The position numbers and the translations under genes are program-made. Below, piece by piece: positions 10,461 to 21,800 of a stretch of 64,000 nt of DNA; the stretch's first letter is position 1; every line of letters starts with the position of its first letter. Below the pieces are notes generated by a model that saw only the letters and a program-made list of their open reading frames with translations, made no database searches and was not told the DNA's origin. The DNA is from Rhynochetos jubatus (lineage: Eukaryota; Chordata; Aves; Eurypygiformes; Rhynochetidae): positions 8,866,001 to 8,930,000 of the forward strand of contig CM050666.1 of assembly GCA_027574665.1 (NCBI GenBank), given 5' to 3'.

Positions 10461-12995
10461 GTTTCCCGCCCACCCCCAGCCACCTCCCTACCCGCTCCTG
10501 CCGCCCAATTGCACTGGGGGTAGTAGAAGGAAGGGAAACGCCTTGTCTTTGCTCTCCCGCACACCTCCCTGGCCCTGGGGTGATGGGGAGTATCGGCTGT
10601 GCCACGAGTTCTGCATCGCATCGCGCCTCACTGTGCGGTGAGAGGGCGGGTTTCCACTAAACATCCGTTAATGAGAGGGAGAGCAACGTGTCTCTTCCCT
10701 GCAAAGTTAGGAAGAAAAGGCAGCCCTTGGCCAGCACGTGTGCGCACGCCCGTTGACTTCTTTTAGTTCTGGTACGAAGTTGGGACGGTGAAGATGAGTG
10801 ATGCGTCTGTTCCTAGCCCTCAGCGTTTTTCTTCGTTTGTACCTTCTATTCATAGTGAAGTACTGTTATATTTTCCTCTTAAATTATCTCGTTCGGTCTC
10901 TGAAAGTTTTATTCGCTTAATTTTCTTCACCTTTTTCGGTTGCAAAAGTGTCTTTTGGCACCTCTTTTCCTTAAGCTTCAGTTTTCTCTATAAAGCCTGT
11001 TTGCCCACTGAGCGGCTCAGCCCCCTGACATCCAGGCATCACTCCCTCATGTCCCCTCATCAGCTGGGACTGAGGGATTCTTGGGTGAACCCCTTTCATT
11101 TCCTTACTCTCTTAGGTTGAGTTACAGACATTGGATTTGGAACTTTAATTTTTCTTTTGTAAGCATTCCTCTGCTCCCTTTTGTTTAGGTAACTAAGCTT
11201 TAGGGTTGCTGTTTGTGATTTTGGAATTAGGTCACTAGTTCTTTTGGGCAACTCCTTTTGATTACCAGGATTGTTTTGCTTTTTTAGAGAATGAAAGAGT
11301 AATTTGGTTCCTGTGTCTGTTGTTGCTCTTTATAAGTAAGAAGCCATTTGTGATGTGAAAGTATGAATAATTTTTTCTTTTTCCTGGACTCTGATTTGCA
11401 GGTGTTTTTAAAAACGGTTACCTTTTATATGCAATTAATTGAAACCATCTAAACCCTGCCAGAAAACTGGTCAAGCTATAAAAGCAGCAATTGCTTTGCC
11501 ATTTCTGAGGGTGCCTTTCCAAAATTACGTCCTCTGTTCATTCTGAAATGGGATGGTCTTGATTTAGAGACATTCTTTAGCCTTCTCTGTATTTGTCACT
11601 GATAATATTACAGTTGGGCCCTAACTGCCTTTCCTTAGACTGCCTCGATGACTTACACAAAGTGGTTGTTTCTTTCAGAATCTTTCTAAAGCTGATAATG
11701 TGGAGAGAAATGAGTTCCTGTATGTAGCAGTTCTCTTCCAGGATAGTTTTCTTTTGAGACTTTGTGTTCTGGTTTAAACAAACCAAATTCAGTTGGCTTG
11801 GGTTTTGGGTGTATTTTTTCACAGTTGATAATATATAGGATTAATTTATTTTGAAGATTGTATGTATCAGAAAGATAGAATAGGTATAGGTATAATAAAA
11901 AAGGGTAGATGACTGTGAGTGAGTAATTACTTAAAGAGTTAAAGCTGAGTGGATATTTAAGCGTGCTCAATGCCTCGTAAGTTCTGCTCTGCAGAGTTAC
12001 CATGTGAAGCTGGAGGATGAGGAACACTGTATTTGGATAGCAAGTAAGGAGAGTTTGCTCTGAGATGTCATTCTTCCTTTTGGGGTCCACTGAATATCAA
12101 GTAAGCAGTTTCTGACAAGGAACCCGGTTGCTTTTTAAAAGTGACTTTTGAAGAGAGAATCTGTGGTATGCTCTTCCTTGTTCCTGGCTGCAGCTACAGG
12201 TATTCGTGAAGAAAATATGTTCGTTATTGAACTGTAAGTCTGCTGACATGCTGTACAGTAAAGGAAATTGCTCCAAGTTCAGGTAGTGCTGATTACAAAT
12301 TTTAGGGTTCTGGTTTTGTCCTGGCTCGAAAAGAGACACCCTTTACTCTGTGTACCTTTTTTTCCCTCCTGATCTGTCGGTTCTGATTGCAGGAATAGGC
12401 AGTCATTCATATTATGCAAAGAAGTGGTTGGGTTTTTTCTTTCTGCCTTCAAAGACCATCTCTGAGACAACCAAGCCAAGACCCTGCTTCTGCTGGGACC
12501 TGTGCAGTTTGCTACGTGACTTTTAGATGTCCACCATGTATCCGTTGGTTTCAGTTTACTTTGTGATACTCAACTTTTCCAGAACAAGAGCGAGCAATTA
12601 AAAAAGTGAAATTTCTGCCTATTAGTGATCTGTGGAACACGAGCTGTGCGTTCGTATTTCAGCAGTTCATCCAGAGTTCCTTCATCGTCTTGTACTGGCT
12701 GTTGCAGCTGTTGATGGTGTTCTGTATCTTTTTTAAGGAGTCCTTATGGAAACTGTTGATGGAACTTGGTGGAGCCCAGGGGAACAAAATCTGTTCTTTC
12801 AGGACAAGTTAATTGAAGATGACAATAGGCAGACTAATTGATGTTGTATTCTAATGTTACATAACCTAGTGTGCTGAGTCTGGTTTTATACGTGGTGGTT
12901 GGGTTCCCTTGATCTAAGGTCTGTTTGGCTGTTTTTAACCTACAGACTCATCTAACTCTTTAAAAACATTTGATATCTCAGGGAAAATCCTTACT

Positions 12996-13083
12996 GGTTT
13001 TTTTGTGGATTTTGGTGGGCTTTGTGTGTGGGTTTGGGTTTTGTTTTTGGGGTTTTTTTTGTGTTTGTTTTTGTGGTTTTTCC
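12996..13083 (+). repeat. G/T-only low-complexity tract
   Basis: Nearly 90 bases are almost only G and T on the plus strand, with irregular TTTG, GTGG and GGGTTT units. It is the strand mirror of the A/C tract at 3531-3651. Confidence 0.75.
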
Positions 13084-15618
13084 CAGCCCCTGATATAAAG
13101 GGCATATTGTTACATCGGTTGGCAGTAAAGTAGATGGGAATTGGACCTGTGTTACTGTGCTTCTCCCTGGCTTTTTGTAGCTTCTGGAAGGTATTGTAGC
13201 CCATTGTACCTGTAGAGCTGCCAAACTCTGCTATCTTACCCTAGGGATGTGGCACATTTATGGCTACAAATGCAGAAGCCAGCTTAAACTCATCTTTGCC
13301 TAATACGTTTTCTGGCCATAGTATGTGTACTGAGTAGTAGACAATCTCTGGCAGTGATTTGGTATGCTGTTCATTATTTCAAGGCTAACAAGAATTTCAT
13401 TGTTAGTAGTGCTTGAATATAATCATAAGACATCTTTTCCATGAAGAGTGGAGGTGTAGTATCAGCAAACTGCCAAAGGTAGGCGGGTAAAGATTCATTT
13501 CTTGTGTTTTGACATTGGTGGTGTTAGAAAACTCCTTGGTGTAGGAGCAGGACGTGTATCAGGGATGTGGAAACTGCATTCACGATCACGTCTCAGGACT
13601 TGTCAGAAACAGTCTTTCTAGTTGGACCAAGGAGCTCCTTGATCATACAGGAAGGTAGTGCTCTTTCATTTTCTCGCATACCAATTTCATATTTAATATC
13701 TGCACAAATTGCTTCTCTTGGCTCTCTTCAAGAATCTTGTAAAGACTAAGTGGTGAAAATTAGATTACTTAGGCATTTAGTTTCCAGGAGTTACTGAACT
13801 TGTACTGTGACTTTTGATTCTTTCATTCAAAATTAACAGTGACAACATTAATGATTTATTGTGAAGAACTTAGTAATTTGTCATTCACCCTTTCTTTTTC
13901 TTTTTAATCTGAAGATGAGGAAGGGGGAAGATTATTAGACAAATACATTTCTGGAGGTGTTCTGTGTAATACTAGGTGTTTCAGAACCTCTTGAAAGAAG
14001 GAGGAATTGATCATTGCTCAGGTGATTTTATGATCATGTTGTAGTATGGAATGGGTTTAAATATATAGAACTGCTTGTCTTACTGGTGAATGAGCTGGTT
14101 TTTATTCTGGAAGGTACTATGTTTGCATCTGAGAAGATGGGGTTATTTTAGAGCTTTACCAAAGTGGAGTCTTTTTCCTCAGTGATTCCACAATGCATGT
14201 CAAGCTCAGCATCTTGAATGTGTCACATCTTGAATATATATTAAAAAAAAAAAAAAAGACCAAAACCTCCACAAAATATGAGCTTTTCTGTTGCCCCGGC
14301 AAAACTTTTATTGCAAAATCACTAAAATAAGCATTTGTTCTGTTGTATATTCTGCTTTCTTCCAGCTTCCAGGTAGGTAGTTCCTGTATGCTGTTGTATT
14401 TTAATTGAGCCCATTATAACTCCCGATTCCCAGCTGCCCCAGTTGGTGTTTGGATATTGCTGTTGGTTTGTTCTGTCTGGGCTGGTGTAGAGATACGTTA
14501 GAGAATTATATTTGGCTTCTCTAAGTCCCTCATGACAACCCAGACGTTCTGCCCTGTGCCTTCAGATATTGTATAGCAACATTATCCTTCTAGAATACTT
14601 GGGTAGGCTTTCTCTGCTACCTGAATTGCCTGAACGGTGCAGATTCAGCCAGCTGGCTGTCTTGGGCAGAGTAACGCCGCTTTATTTAAAACTGGTAAGA
14701 AGATTTAAGCCCGGTTTGGGGTGGCATGGGGGGACTTGGAGAAACCAAAATAGCAGGTAAGAAATTGTGCTTATAGTCCTGCACAGATGACAGAAGTATA
14801 ATTGAAGAAGCCATCGCAGGCTGTAAAAACCCAAATAAACTACACACTCGCCAGCCCCTGTAAAATCTCGTAGACCAATTGCATTTTTTTTACCAGGTTA
14901 AATAACCTAAAACATTGGCTTTTAAATGTCTTCCAGAAGTAATTCGAGCTTTAATGTTACCTATCTGGACCTGAATTCCTTAGACATAACAAATATGTAG
15001 TCCCATAACAGTATGATACATAAATTCAAATGGTTAATGGCAAATGGCTAACATCTGGTCACCTGGAGAGTCCTTTTGTGTGAGTTTTTAGTTAATGGTG
15101 AGATTTCCTGTTAAAACTTACAGTGGTATTTCAAAAGTATCTAATAACTTTAAAAAAACCTTGTGTCTTATAAGACCATGGTGGTTAAAATCTTGTTGGT
15201 TTTGCAGATTGCCTTAAACTGTCAGCTAATTATCCTTTCTGCTGTGTGGGTAAGTATGGCTCCAATACCAGGGTGTTTTAAGTGATGGGAGAAACCCCCC
15301 AAAAGGCTGTGTTTAGTCTGGTCCCTTCAAATGCCATGCTCAATGCCCTGCCTGCTAACCAAGCAGCGAGAGTCAAAACAGTATACAGGCAACTCTGTGT
15401 TAGCCAGTTTGTGTGCTGTTGTACAGATCAGTAAGTAAACACGATCTAACTTCAGCCTCATTCAAAATGGTATCAAGACACCCTGCTTTTTTCACTGTAG
15501 AAATGTCACTCTTGCTTCTACTTGAAGTTTAGGCTGGAAGGAGGGACATTTTTTCTTTTTGAGTGGGACACTATTTCCATTTTTTTCTGTGACAGATTGT
15601 TTTTTTTTCTCCTTGTAG

Positions 15619-15896
15619 GTTGAAAGAAGAAAGGGAGACCTGCTTGTCCAGTGAAGATGCAGTCTTAGTCCTCAGCTATTTAAGCTGAATGCATTGTGAT
15701 TTCCAATAATTGAGACAGTGATTCTGAAAGCTGTCTACATTAATGAAAAGAACAATGTAGTCAGCTTAACTGAATCATCAGTGTTGCATATTGAATAGAA
15801 CATGATAAACCAATCTTGATGGACTTATGCATGTTAGGAATATAGATCTAAACATTTATTCAAGCATTGTGTTTTTTTAAAACAGTAGTTTTAAAA
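15619..15896 (+). other. DGCR8: DGCR8 5' UTR part of exon 2, rich in uORFs
   Basis: The leader follows the acceptor ccttgtag and runs to the ATG at 15897. It contains several short upstream ORFs: 15657-15668, 15689-15709, 15743-15760, 15802-15819 and 15819-15845, plus another ATG at 15827. The mir-3618-type hairpin lies at 15718-15778. A TTG codon at 15867 is in frame with the CDS, but the first in-frame ATG is 15897. Confidence 0.8.
15718..15778 (+). ncRNA. MIR3618: Pri-miRNA-type hairpin, mir-3618 counterpart in DGCR8 5' UTR
   Basis: The arms 15718-15741 and 15755-15778 pair over nearly their full length, with a closing stem of 15 pairs broken by one T/T mismatch, then small internal mismatches. 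Bases 15732-15753 match the human mature miR-3618 I remember, except for one base near the 3' end. In mammals this 5' UTR hairpin is cut by Drosha-DGCR8, which destabilises DGCR8 mRNA and forms a feedback loop. Conservation of the hairpin is seen here; processing in this species is inferred. Confidence 0.85.
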
Positions 15897-18800
15897 ATGG
15901 AGAAATACGAAAGTGTACCACCCCTCCCTAAAGAACCTGCAAGAGAAATGAATGTGGAGAATCATACTTGTCCCCCACCTCTGCCGCCTAACGAACAGCC
16001 TCCACCACCTCCCCTGCAAACGTCCAGTGACGCAGAGGTAATGGACGTTGGCTCTGGTGGTGATGGACAGTCAGATACCCCTGCTGGGGACACGCACAGT
16101 ATCTGCAGAACACAGCTGCTCACAAAGGGATCTGCCTGCTACAAAAGTCGTCTTATAATAGACCCTAACAGTAGTGACCAAAGCCCAAGAACTGCTCGGC
16201 ACGCACCTTCAGTTCGCAAGTTCACCCCAGATCTTAAGTTACTTAAAGATGTAAAGATTAGTGTTAGCTTTACAGAAAGCTGCAAAAGCAAAGATAGGAA
16301 AGTTCTGTACACTGGTGTTGAGCAGGATTATAAGGCAGATACAGATTTTGGTATTAATAATGTCAATGGGGATGTGCATGTTTGTCCTTTTGGTGGTAGT
16401 AATGGTAAAGCTGTAGGAATAGGGGGTGAAAATGATGACAAGAAGGATGATGAAAATGATATTGATCAGGAAAAGAGAGTGGAATATGCAGTTCTGGATG
16501 AGCTAGAAGATTTTACCGACAATGTGATGGAAATAGATGAAGAAGGAGGAGGGTTCACCTCTAAAGCAATCGTTCAAAGAGATAAAGTGGATGAAGAAAC
16601 CTTGAATTACTCATATGAGGTAAGTAAATCCACAGGGTTTCGGTGGGTAAGGTTTCCACGTGGCTAGAAAAAATACACAGATATGTTCACTGAAAGAGTC
16701 TCATCTAGAAACGGACGGTAATCGCATCAGAAATGCAGCATTGTCAGACAGAACTTTGGCTGAAAACTTTTGTCAGTTATCTCGGTCAAATTTTTGTTAC
16801 ATGGCAGCTTCTATAGTCTTGTTTTAAAATAACATTTAAAAGGCTTCTTCCACAATTGCAGGTCATTTTATCATGAAAAAGACCAGGTCTCACTCACGAA
16901 AACTTATTTTCTTATTTTTCAGTCGTTTTACTGGGATCATTGGAAATTTCTAGTTTCTTTATGTATTGAAATACATAGAGAAAATGTGTGCTTTTGCAGG
17001 GGGAAAGGGAAGTTGGTAGCCCCAGAAGGATAGTGTCTGATGAAGTCTCTTTCAGGATGACTTTGATAATGATGTGGATGCTCTGCTGGAAGAGGGTCTT
17101 CGAGCACCCAAAACAAGGAGACTAGAAAATGAGAAATATGGTGGTGAAAGCGATCACCAGTCTGATGGAGAAACAAGTGTGCAGCCAATGATGACCAAAA
17201 TTAAAACTGTACTTAAAAGTAAGTTAATGTTCATCAAATAGCTCTAATTTTTTGTGGGGGTTATGCCTGTAGAACAAGAGTATCTGCAACCAAAGCGCAA
17301 ACTTTTTTAATGGAAAACTCAATTGTTTCAAATGCAAGTACGACTTCTCCATCAAATATAGTGGTGATTGTGCTGACATAAGTTAGTATGTAAAGGAAGA
17401 GAAAATTCCCTGGTGAAACGAACCAATTGGTCTGTATAAAAATTCGTGCTACTATTGCTTTCAGTTGGAAACATAACGGAATCTGTAATTTTGCGGGTTT
17501 TAGTAAAGCAAACCAAAATCTTTCCACAAAACTTTTTTACTCTTGTTTCAGTGTCATTTCATCCTTTGAGACAGAAAAAGCAGTACAGATAAAAACATTG
17601 ATTCTTTTTCTGGTCTTTTAAGCAGTCCAAGTTTAAAGCCGTTCTTTGCTTTAAAGGTCGTGGCCGCCCTCCTACAGAACCTTTGCCAGACGGATGGATC
17701 ATGACATTCCATAACTCAGGCATTCCTGTATATCTGCACAGAGAATCTAGAGTTGTTACCTGGTCTAGGCCTTATTTCTTGGGAACAGGAAGCATAAGGG
17801 TGAGAGCTGTCAATTACTTAAATACTTACTGAGATTTAAAAATTAGCTGTGTTCCTGCAAACAGGCTGGTTTCCAGTGTCAGAATTTAGGTGAACTTAGA
17901 ACTTGAAAATTGAACTCCTCTCTTTCTGAAAATATGATTTTTCTTAGTGTTTTGTTTTTCCATTTTTGCAATGAGTTTGGGCAGTTAAAGTGAATGAGAT
18001 GGTCTTGGTTTGTGCCCTCGTTGGTCTAGCATATGGCTGAGAAATGTTGGTTTTATTCCAGCATGAAATATATTTAGATCATTTATTTGTAGCTGTGAAC
18101 TACCTGAGCTGTGGGTTATGGTCCACATTTACAGAAGGAAGCATAAGATGTTCATGACCCCAAGGAACCTGCAGAAATTGAATTTAACATCATGGGTTTA
18201 AATCCCAAGAGACCTCAATGGATTTTGGGAAACCATGTAGTTTTTGCAAGTAATAGAACAGAATATAGTTTGTATCTAAAACAGCAAATGCACTTTGAAG
18301 TTTACTATCAGTGTATCCAGTGCCAAGATACCACAGGAGCGGATGTGCTCAGATCTTGCGTAGAATAAGATTGGCGACCAAAGAGAAGCTTGAGCCTAGA
18401 CTAAATAAAATTAACTTCCATCTTGGTTACATCTTTTGGTGACCTTGAGGTACTGAAACCTTCTGTATTATTTTATATTTGCAGAAACATGATCCTCCCC
18501 TTAGTAGCATTCCCTGCTTGCATTACAAAAAAATGAAGGAAAATGAGGAAAGGGAACAAAACAATGACATAACCCCAAATGGGGAGGTATCACCAGTAAA
18601 GCACCTAGATAAAGCTTCAGAACTGGACTGCCAAACAGAAGAACCAGACTCTACTGCTGCCGATTCTGGGCCTTTAGATGACAAAGATGCCTCAGGGGGA
18701 GACGCAGCACAAGGAGCCTTAGGACAAGTTAAGGCCAAAGTTGAAGTATGTAAAGATGAATCTGTAGGTATGTATGGAAAGCGGAGTCTCTTCTTGGCTG

Positions 18801-21800
18801 GCGTTGGGGTAATGGCGCTTGGGATACATACGCTTTATCCCAGACTTGGCAATGGAATAATATCTTGCCGGAGATCAGGTGGTCAGTTGTCTTTCTACAT
18901 GTTTCTTTGTGTGCAGAGATCTGGAGAAATAGATCCAGTATTAGAAATCAATTTTGATTCTAACAGGAAGAGAAACATTCAGTGAAGATTTTCGCTGAAG
19001 ACTTGAGAGTCTGCGTGCCAGGGCCTTACATACAAAAATGTAAACACTTTGGAAGTTTAGTCCTGTAGACTTTATTTCATTTTAAGAATCAATTGAGTCA
19101 ATGTGTACATGTGAATTGCTGTTGTCAAGTGTGTTTCTGTGACTTCTATGCAGTCTCTATATTGGCTGAAATACAGATTTTTGGTGTGATCTCTTAAGAT
19201 AAATGGTGCAATCAAACTAGATTTGTTTATTTGCACATCTTGCAGAATAAGTTATGCAAATATAATTGTACTCATGCAAAGGGCTGGTTTTGCTTCATTA
19301 TTTATGCAAGTCTGATAGCTTTTGTACAAAAAGCTGCTTACAGAAGTCATGCCAAAATCACTGCCAACTTTAGAGGATCTTGGAGAGAAAGCTCGTGTGC
19401 CACTTCGCACAGCTACGTACCCGAGATTACCCTCTGTGTAAATTACTGCAGCTCAGAATACTGACAGGGGTTGTAGGCTACCACTTACCTTTGTGGCATT
19501 CAAACATAAAACTTGTCCTTGTCCTTACATGTGCCCTGTTCAGTCTGAAAATCATGCCAAAAAATTACCAAAAAAAAAAAAAAATAATTAGCAGCAAAAC
19601 TAAACCCAGTAAGCACTTACTTTCTACATGAAGTTCACCTGTCTGTCTGTCCCTTTAAATAGGATCTGTTCCGTGTTACTCAAAAAATACTGGCTGGTCA
19701 AGTCTAAGTGTGACTTGTGTTTGGAATTCCTTGTGGAAAGAAAGAATGCCAGCAGCTTGCTTTAGTTTGTTTACGGCTTGGGATGATACTCCTTATTTCT
19801 GCCCATTATATCTGCAGAAATGTCCTAGACAGGAGAAGCAGCTGTGCTTCAAGGGGGGCAGTCCTTCAGTACTCTGAAAATGACCATGTGAAATTCTGTT
19901 TAGAGGCCAGCACATTGTCATAGAGCATCATGACACGGTGTTTTGTGGTGTACCGTTCAATAAATAAGCAGCAACAGTCAGGTTTGCCTTGGGGAAACTG
20001 AGGCTAATTGCATAACCCCTGTTACTCAGTGTATACCTTGCTGCAGGTAGTGAGAATGTTGAATCGGTGATGAAGCAGAACAATTACTAGTGTTTTGTTA
20101 CAAAGGGTGTTGGGCATTATGCTGCTTAGGGCTTGGTTAAATCTTCAGGTGACAGCATGAAATCCTCTTTTGTTTTCCAGTTTGCACTAATGTTTGATCC
20201 AGTAACAGGAAAAAGTCTAATTAGTGCTGGTAGGATAAAATAGCATCTTAGCATTGAGCATGTGAACTAACGCCAAACCTTTTGATCCTAGTCTGAAAAA
20301 ATAATCGTAATCTTAAAAGAGTGAATTTACGGCTTGCGCTGTGGTAAAGCAGAGTGTGTAACTTGCTTGTGTTTCTCAGATCTGGAAGATTTTAGACGCT
20401 ATCTTGAAAAGCGTTTTGACTTTGAACAAGTCACCGTAAAGAAATTCAGAACCTGGGCTGAGAGGCGGCAATTCAATCGTGAAATGAAGCGGAAGCAGGC
20501 AGAATCCGAGCGGCCTATTCTGCCTGCCAATCAGAAGCTCATTACCTTGTCTGTGCAAGATGCGCCTACAAAGAAAGGTTAGTGTGGATCCATCATGTTA
20601 CATAGTAGAGGAGAAATACTGTCAAAATATACTTCCTATTCCAAAGAATAATTCCTAAATGAAAGGATTTTTATTTAAGGCTGCAGTCCCGGTAACTGCT
20701 TACTGCATTCAGCTACTTGTTATTGCTGGTTGTTACTGGAAACCCTCCTGCCTGGTCACTCAGTGCTACTGCTTTCTCAGTTCTGTGCCAGTTCTGTGCC
20801 AGTTCTGATTGGACCCAAATTAGGGTCTGATTACAAATGCCAGATTGATCCAGATTAAAACCTACAATTAAAAATACATATTTAATGCAGGTTGAAACAG
20901 TTACGAAAGAACCACGTGTGCAGTTGTGCCCTGTGGTGTGAGGAGGGGATATTATGTCATATGAGAAACTGGGTGATTTATGTAGCTCTCACTGTGTTGG
21001 CTGTGCAGCCATAGTGGTATGTTTAACTGCAGCCTGAATTCAAAGTGCCCGTAGACCTGTCACTTGGGTTTCGTTCTCGTTTTGTACATTGTCGTGTTTC
21101 TGGGTTTCTTTAGGGGAATTAAGGCTTATGAGCTGTATATTGACCGTTCCCTGCTAACAGGAAGGTGCAGTTAAATTTTCTATTTAATGCACTTTATCTT
21201 GAATTCTAGGTTTAGAACAACATTGAAACCATCTAAACTAAGGACTGACTTAAACTTTATCTATCTGCATCTTAACTTTCTCTCCCGTACTGCCACAGTG
21301 CTCGCTGAGGCAGGGTTTGTGCTCTTGACTAAAGGTATTGTTGCAGAAAAAAAAATAGGACTTACAAATAAAAAGAGCGTGTTGAGGGCAAGGGGACGGG
21401 GACCTGATCTGTGGCTTGCTAAGCAGCATTTCATGGGGGGGAAAAATTGAGTGATTGTGGCTTGTGGGTTTGAATTTTCTGTGCCTGTTGTTAGAAGAGA
21501 GACAGCTTGTGTTTAGGAGCAAATTGGAGGATTTCTAATTGATGTTAGCTGCCAAAAATGCTGTGTGTGGAGGTGCAGAGATCATGGGGCTGCAAACCTA
21601 GAATATCTGAATTAGCTCATAATCAGTACACTTCCAGTCATTGATATGAATTCCTCAGACTTATTTTTTCAACACTTTTTCAGAGAAAATAGACTTTGAG
21701 GTCATAATTATCCATGTCTGATTCAACAGCGTTGCAGTTAATTTGAGTGGGCACTTATCCCTTGTAGCTTCTCATTTATGTATTTGTAGTAGAAATTGTC

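Larger units (their letters stand above)
9230..10660 (+). promoter_or_regulatory. DGCR8: DGCR8 CpG island and promoter region
   Basis: GC content and CpG density rise sharply from about 9230 and fall after about 10660, in otherwise AT-rich DNA. The island contains four CCAAT boxes (9742-9871), a YY1-type AAGATGGCGGC element at 9929-9939, GC boxes and no clear TATA box. Its place 5' of the DGCR8 coding exon makes it the DGCR8 promoter. Long open frames on both strands here are by-products of GC richness. Confidence 0.85.
10048..15618 (+). other. DGCR8: DGCR8 intron 1 (inferred)
   Basis: There is no coding exon across about 5.6 kb. It holds the 3' part of the CpG island, a G-rich tract at 10391-10460 with 13 consecutive G at 10422-10434, a G/T-only tract at 12996-13083, an A run at 14243-14257 and a polypyrimidine stretch before the exon 2 acceptor at 15617-15618. 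Nothing else was recognised. Confidence 0.5.

Noticed and set aside
15867-15896. Ten-codon N-terminal extension of DGCR8
   Set aside because: The first codon is TTG, not ATG; the ATG at 15897 has a good Kozak context and matches the family N terminus.
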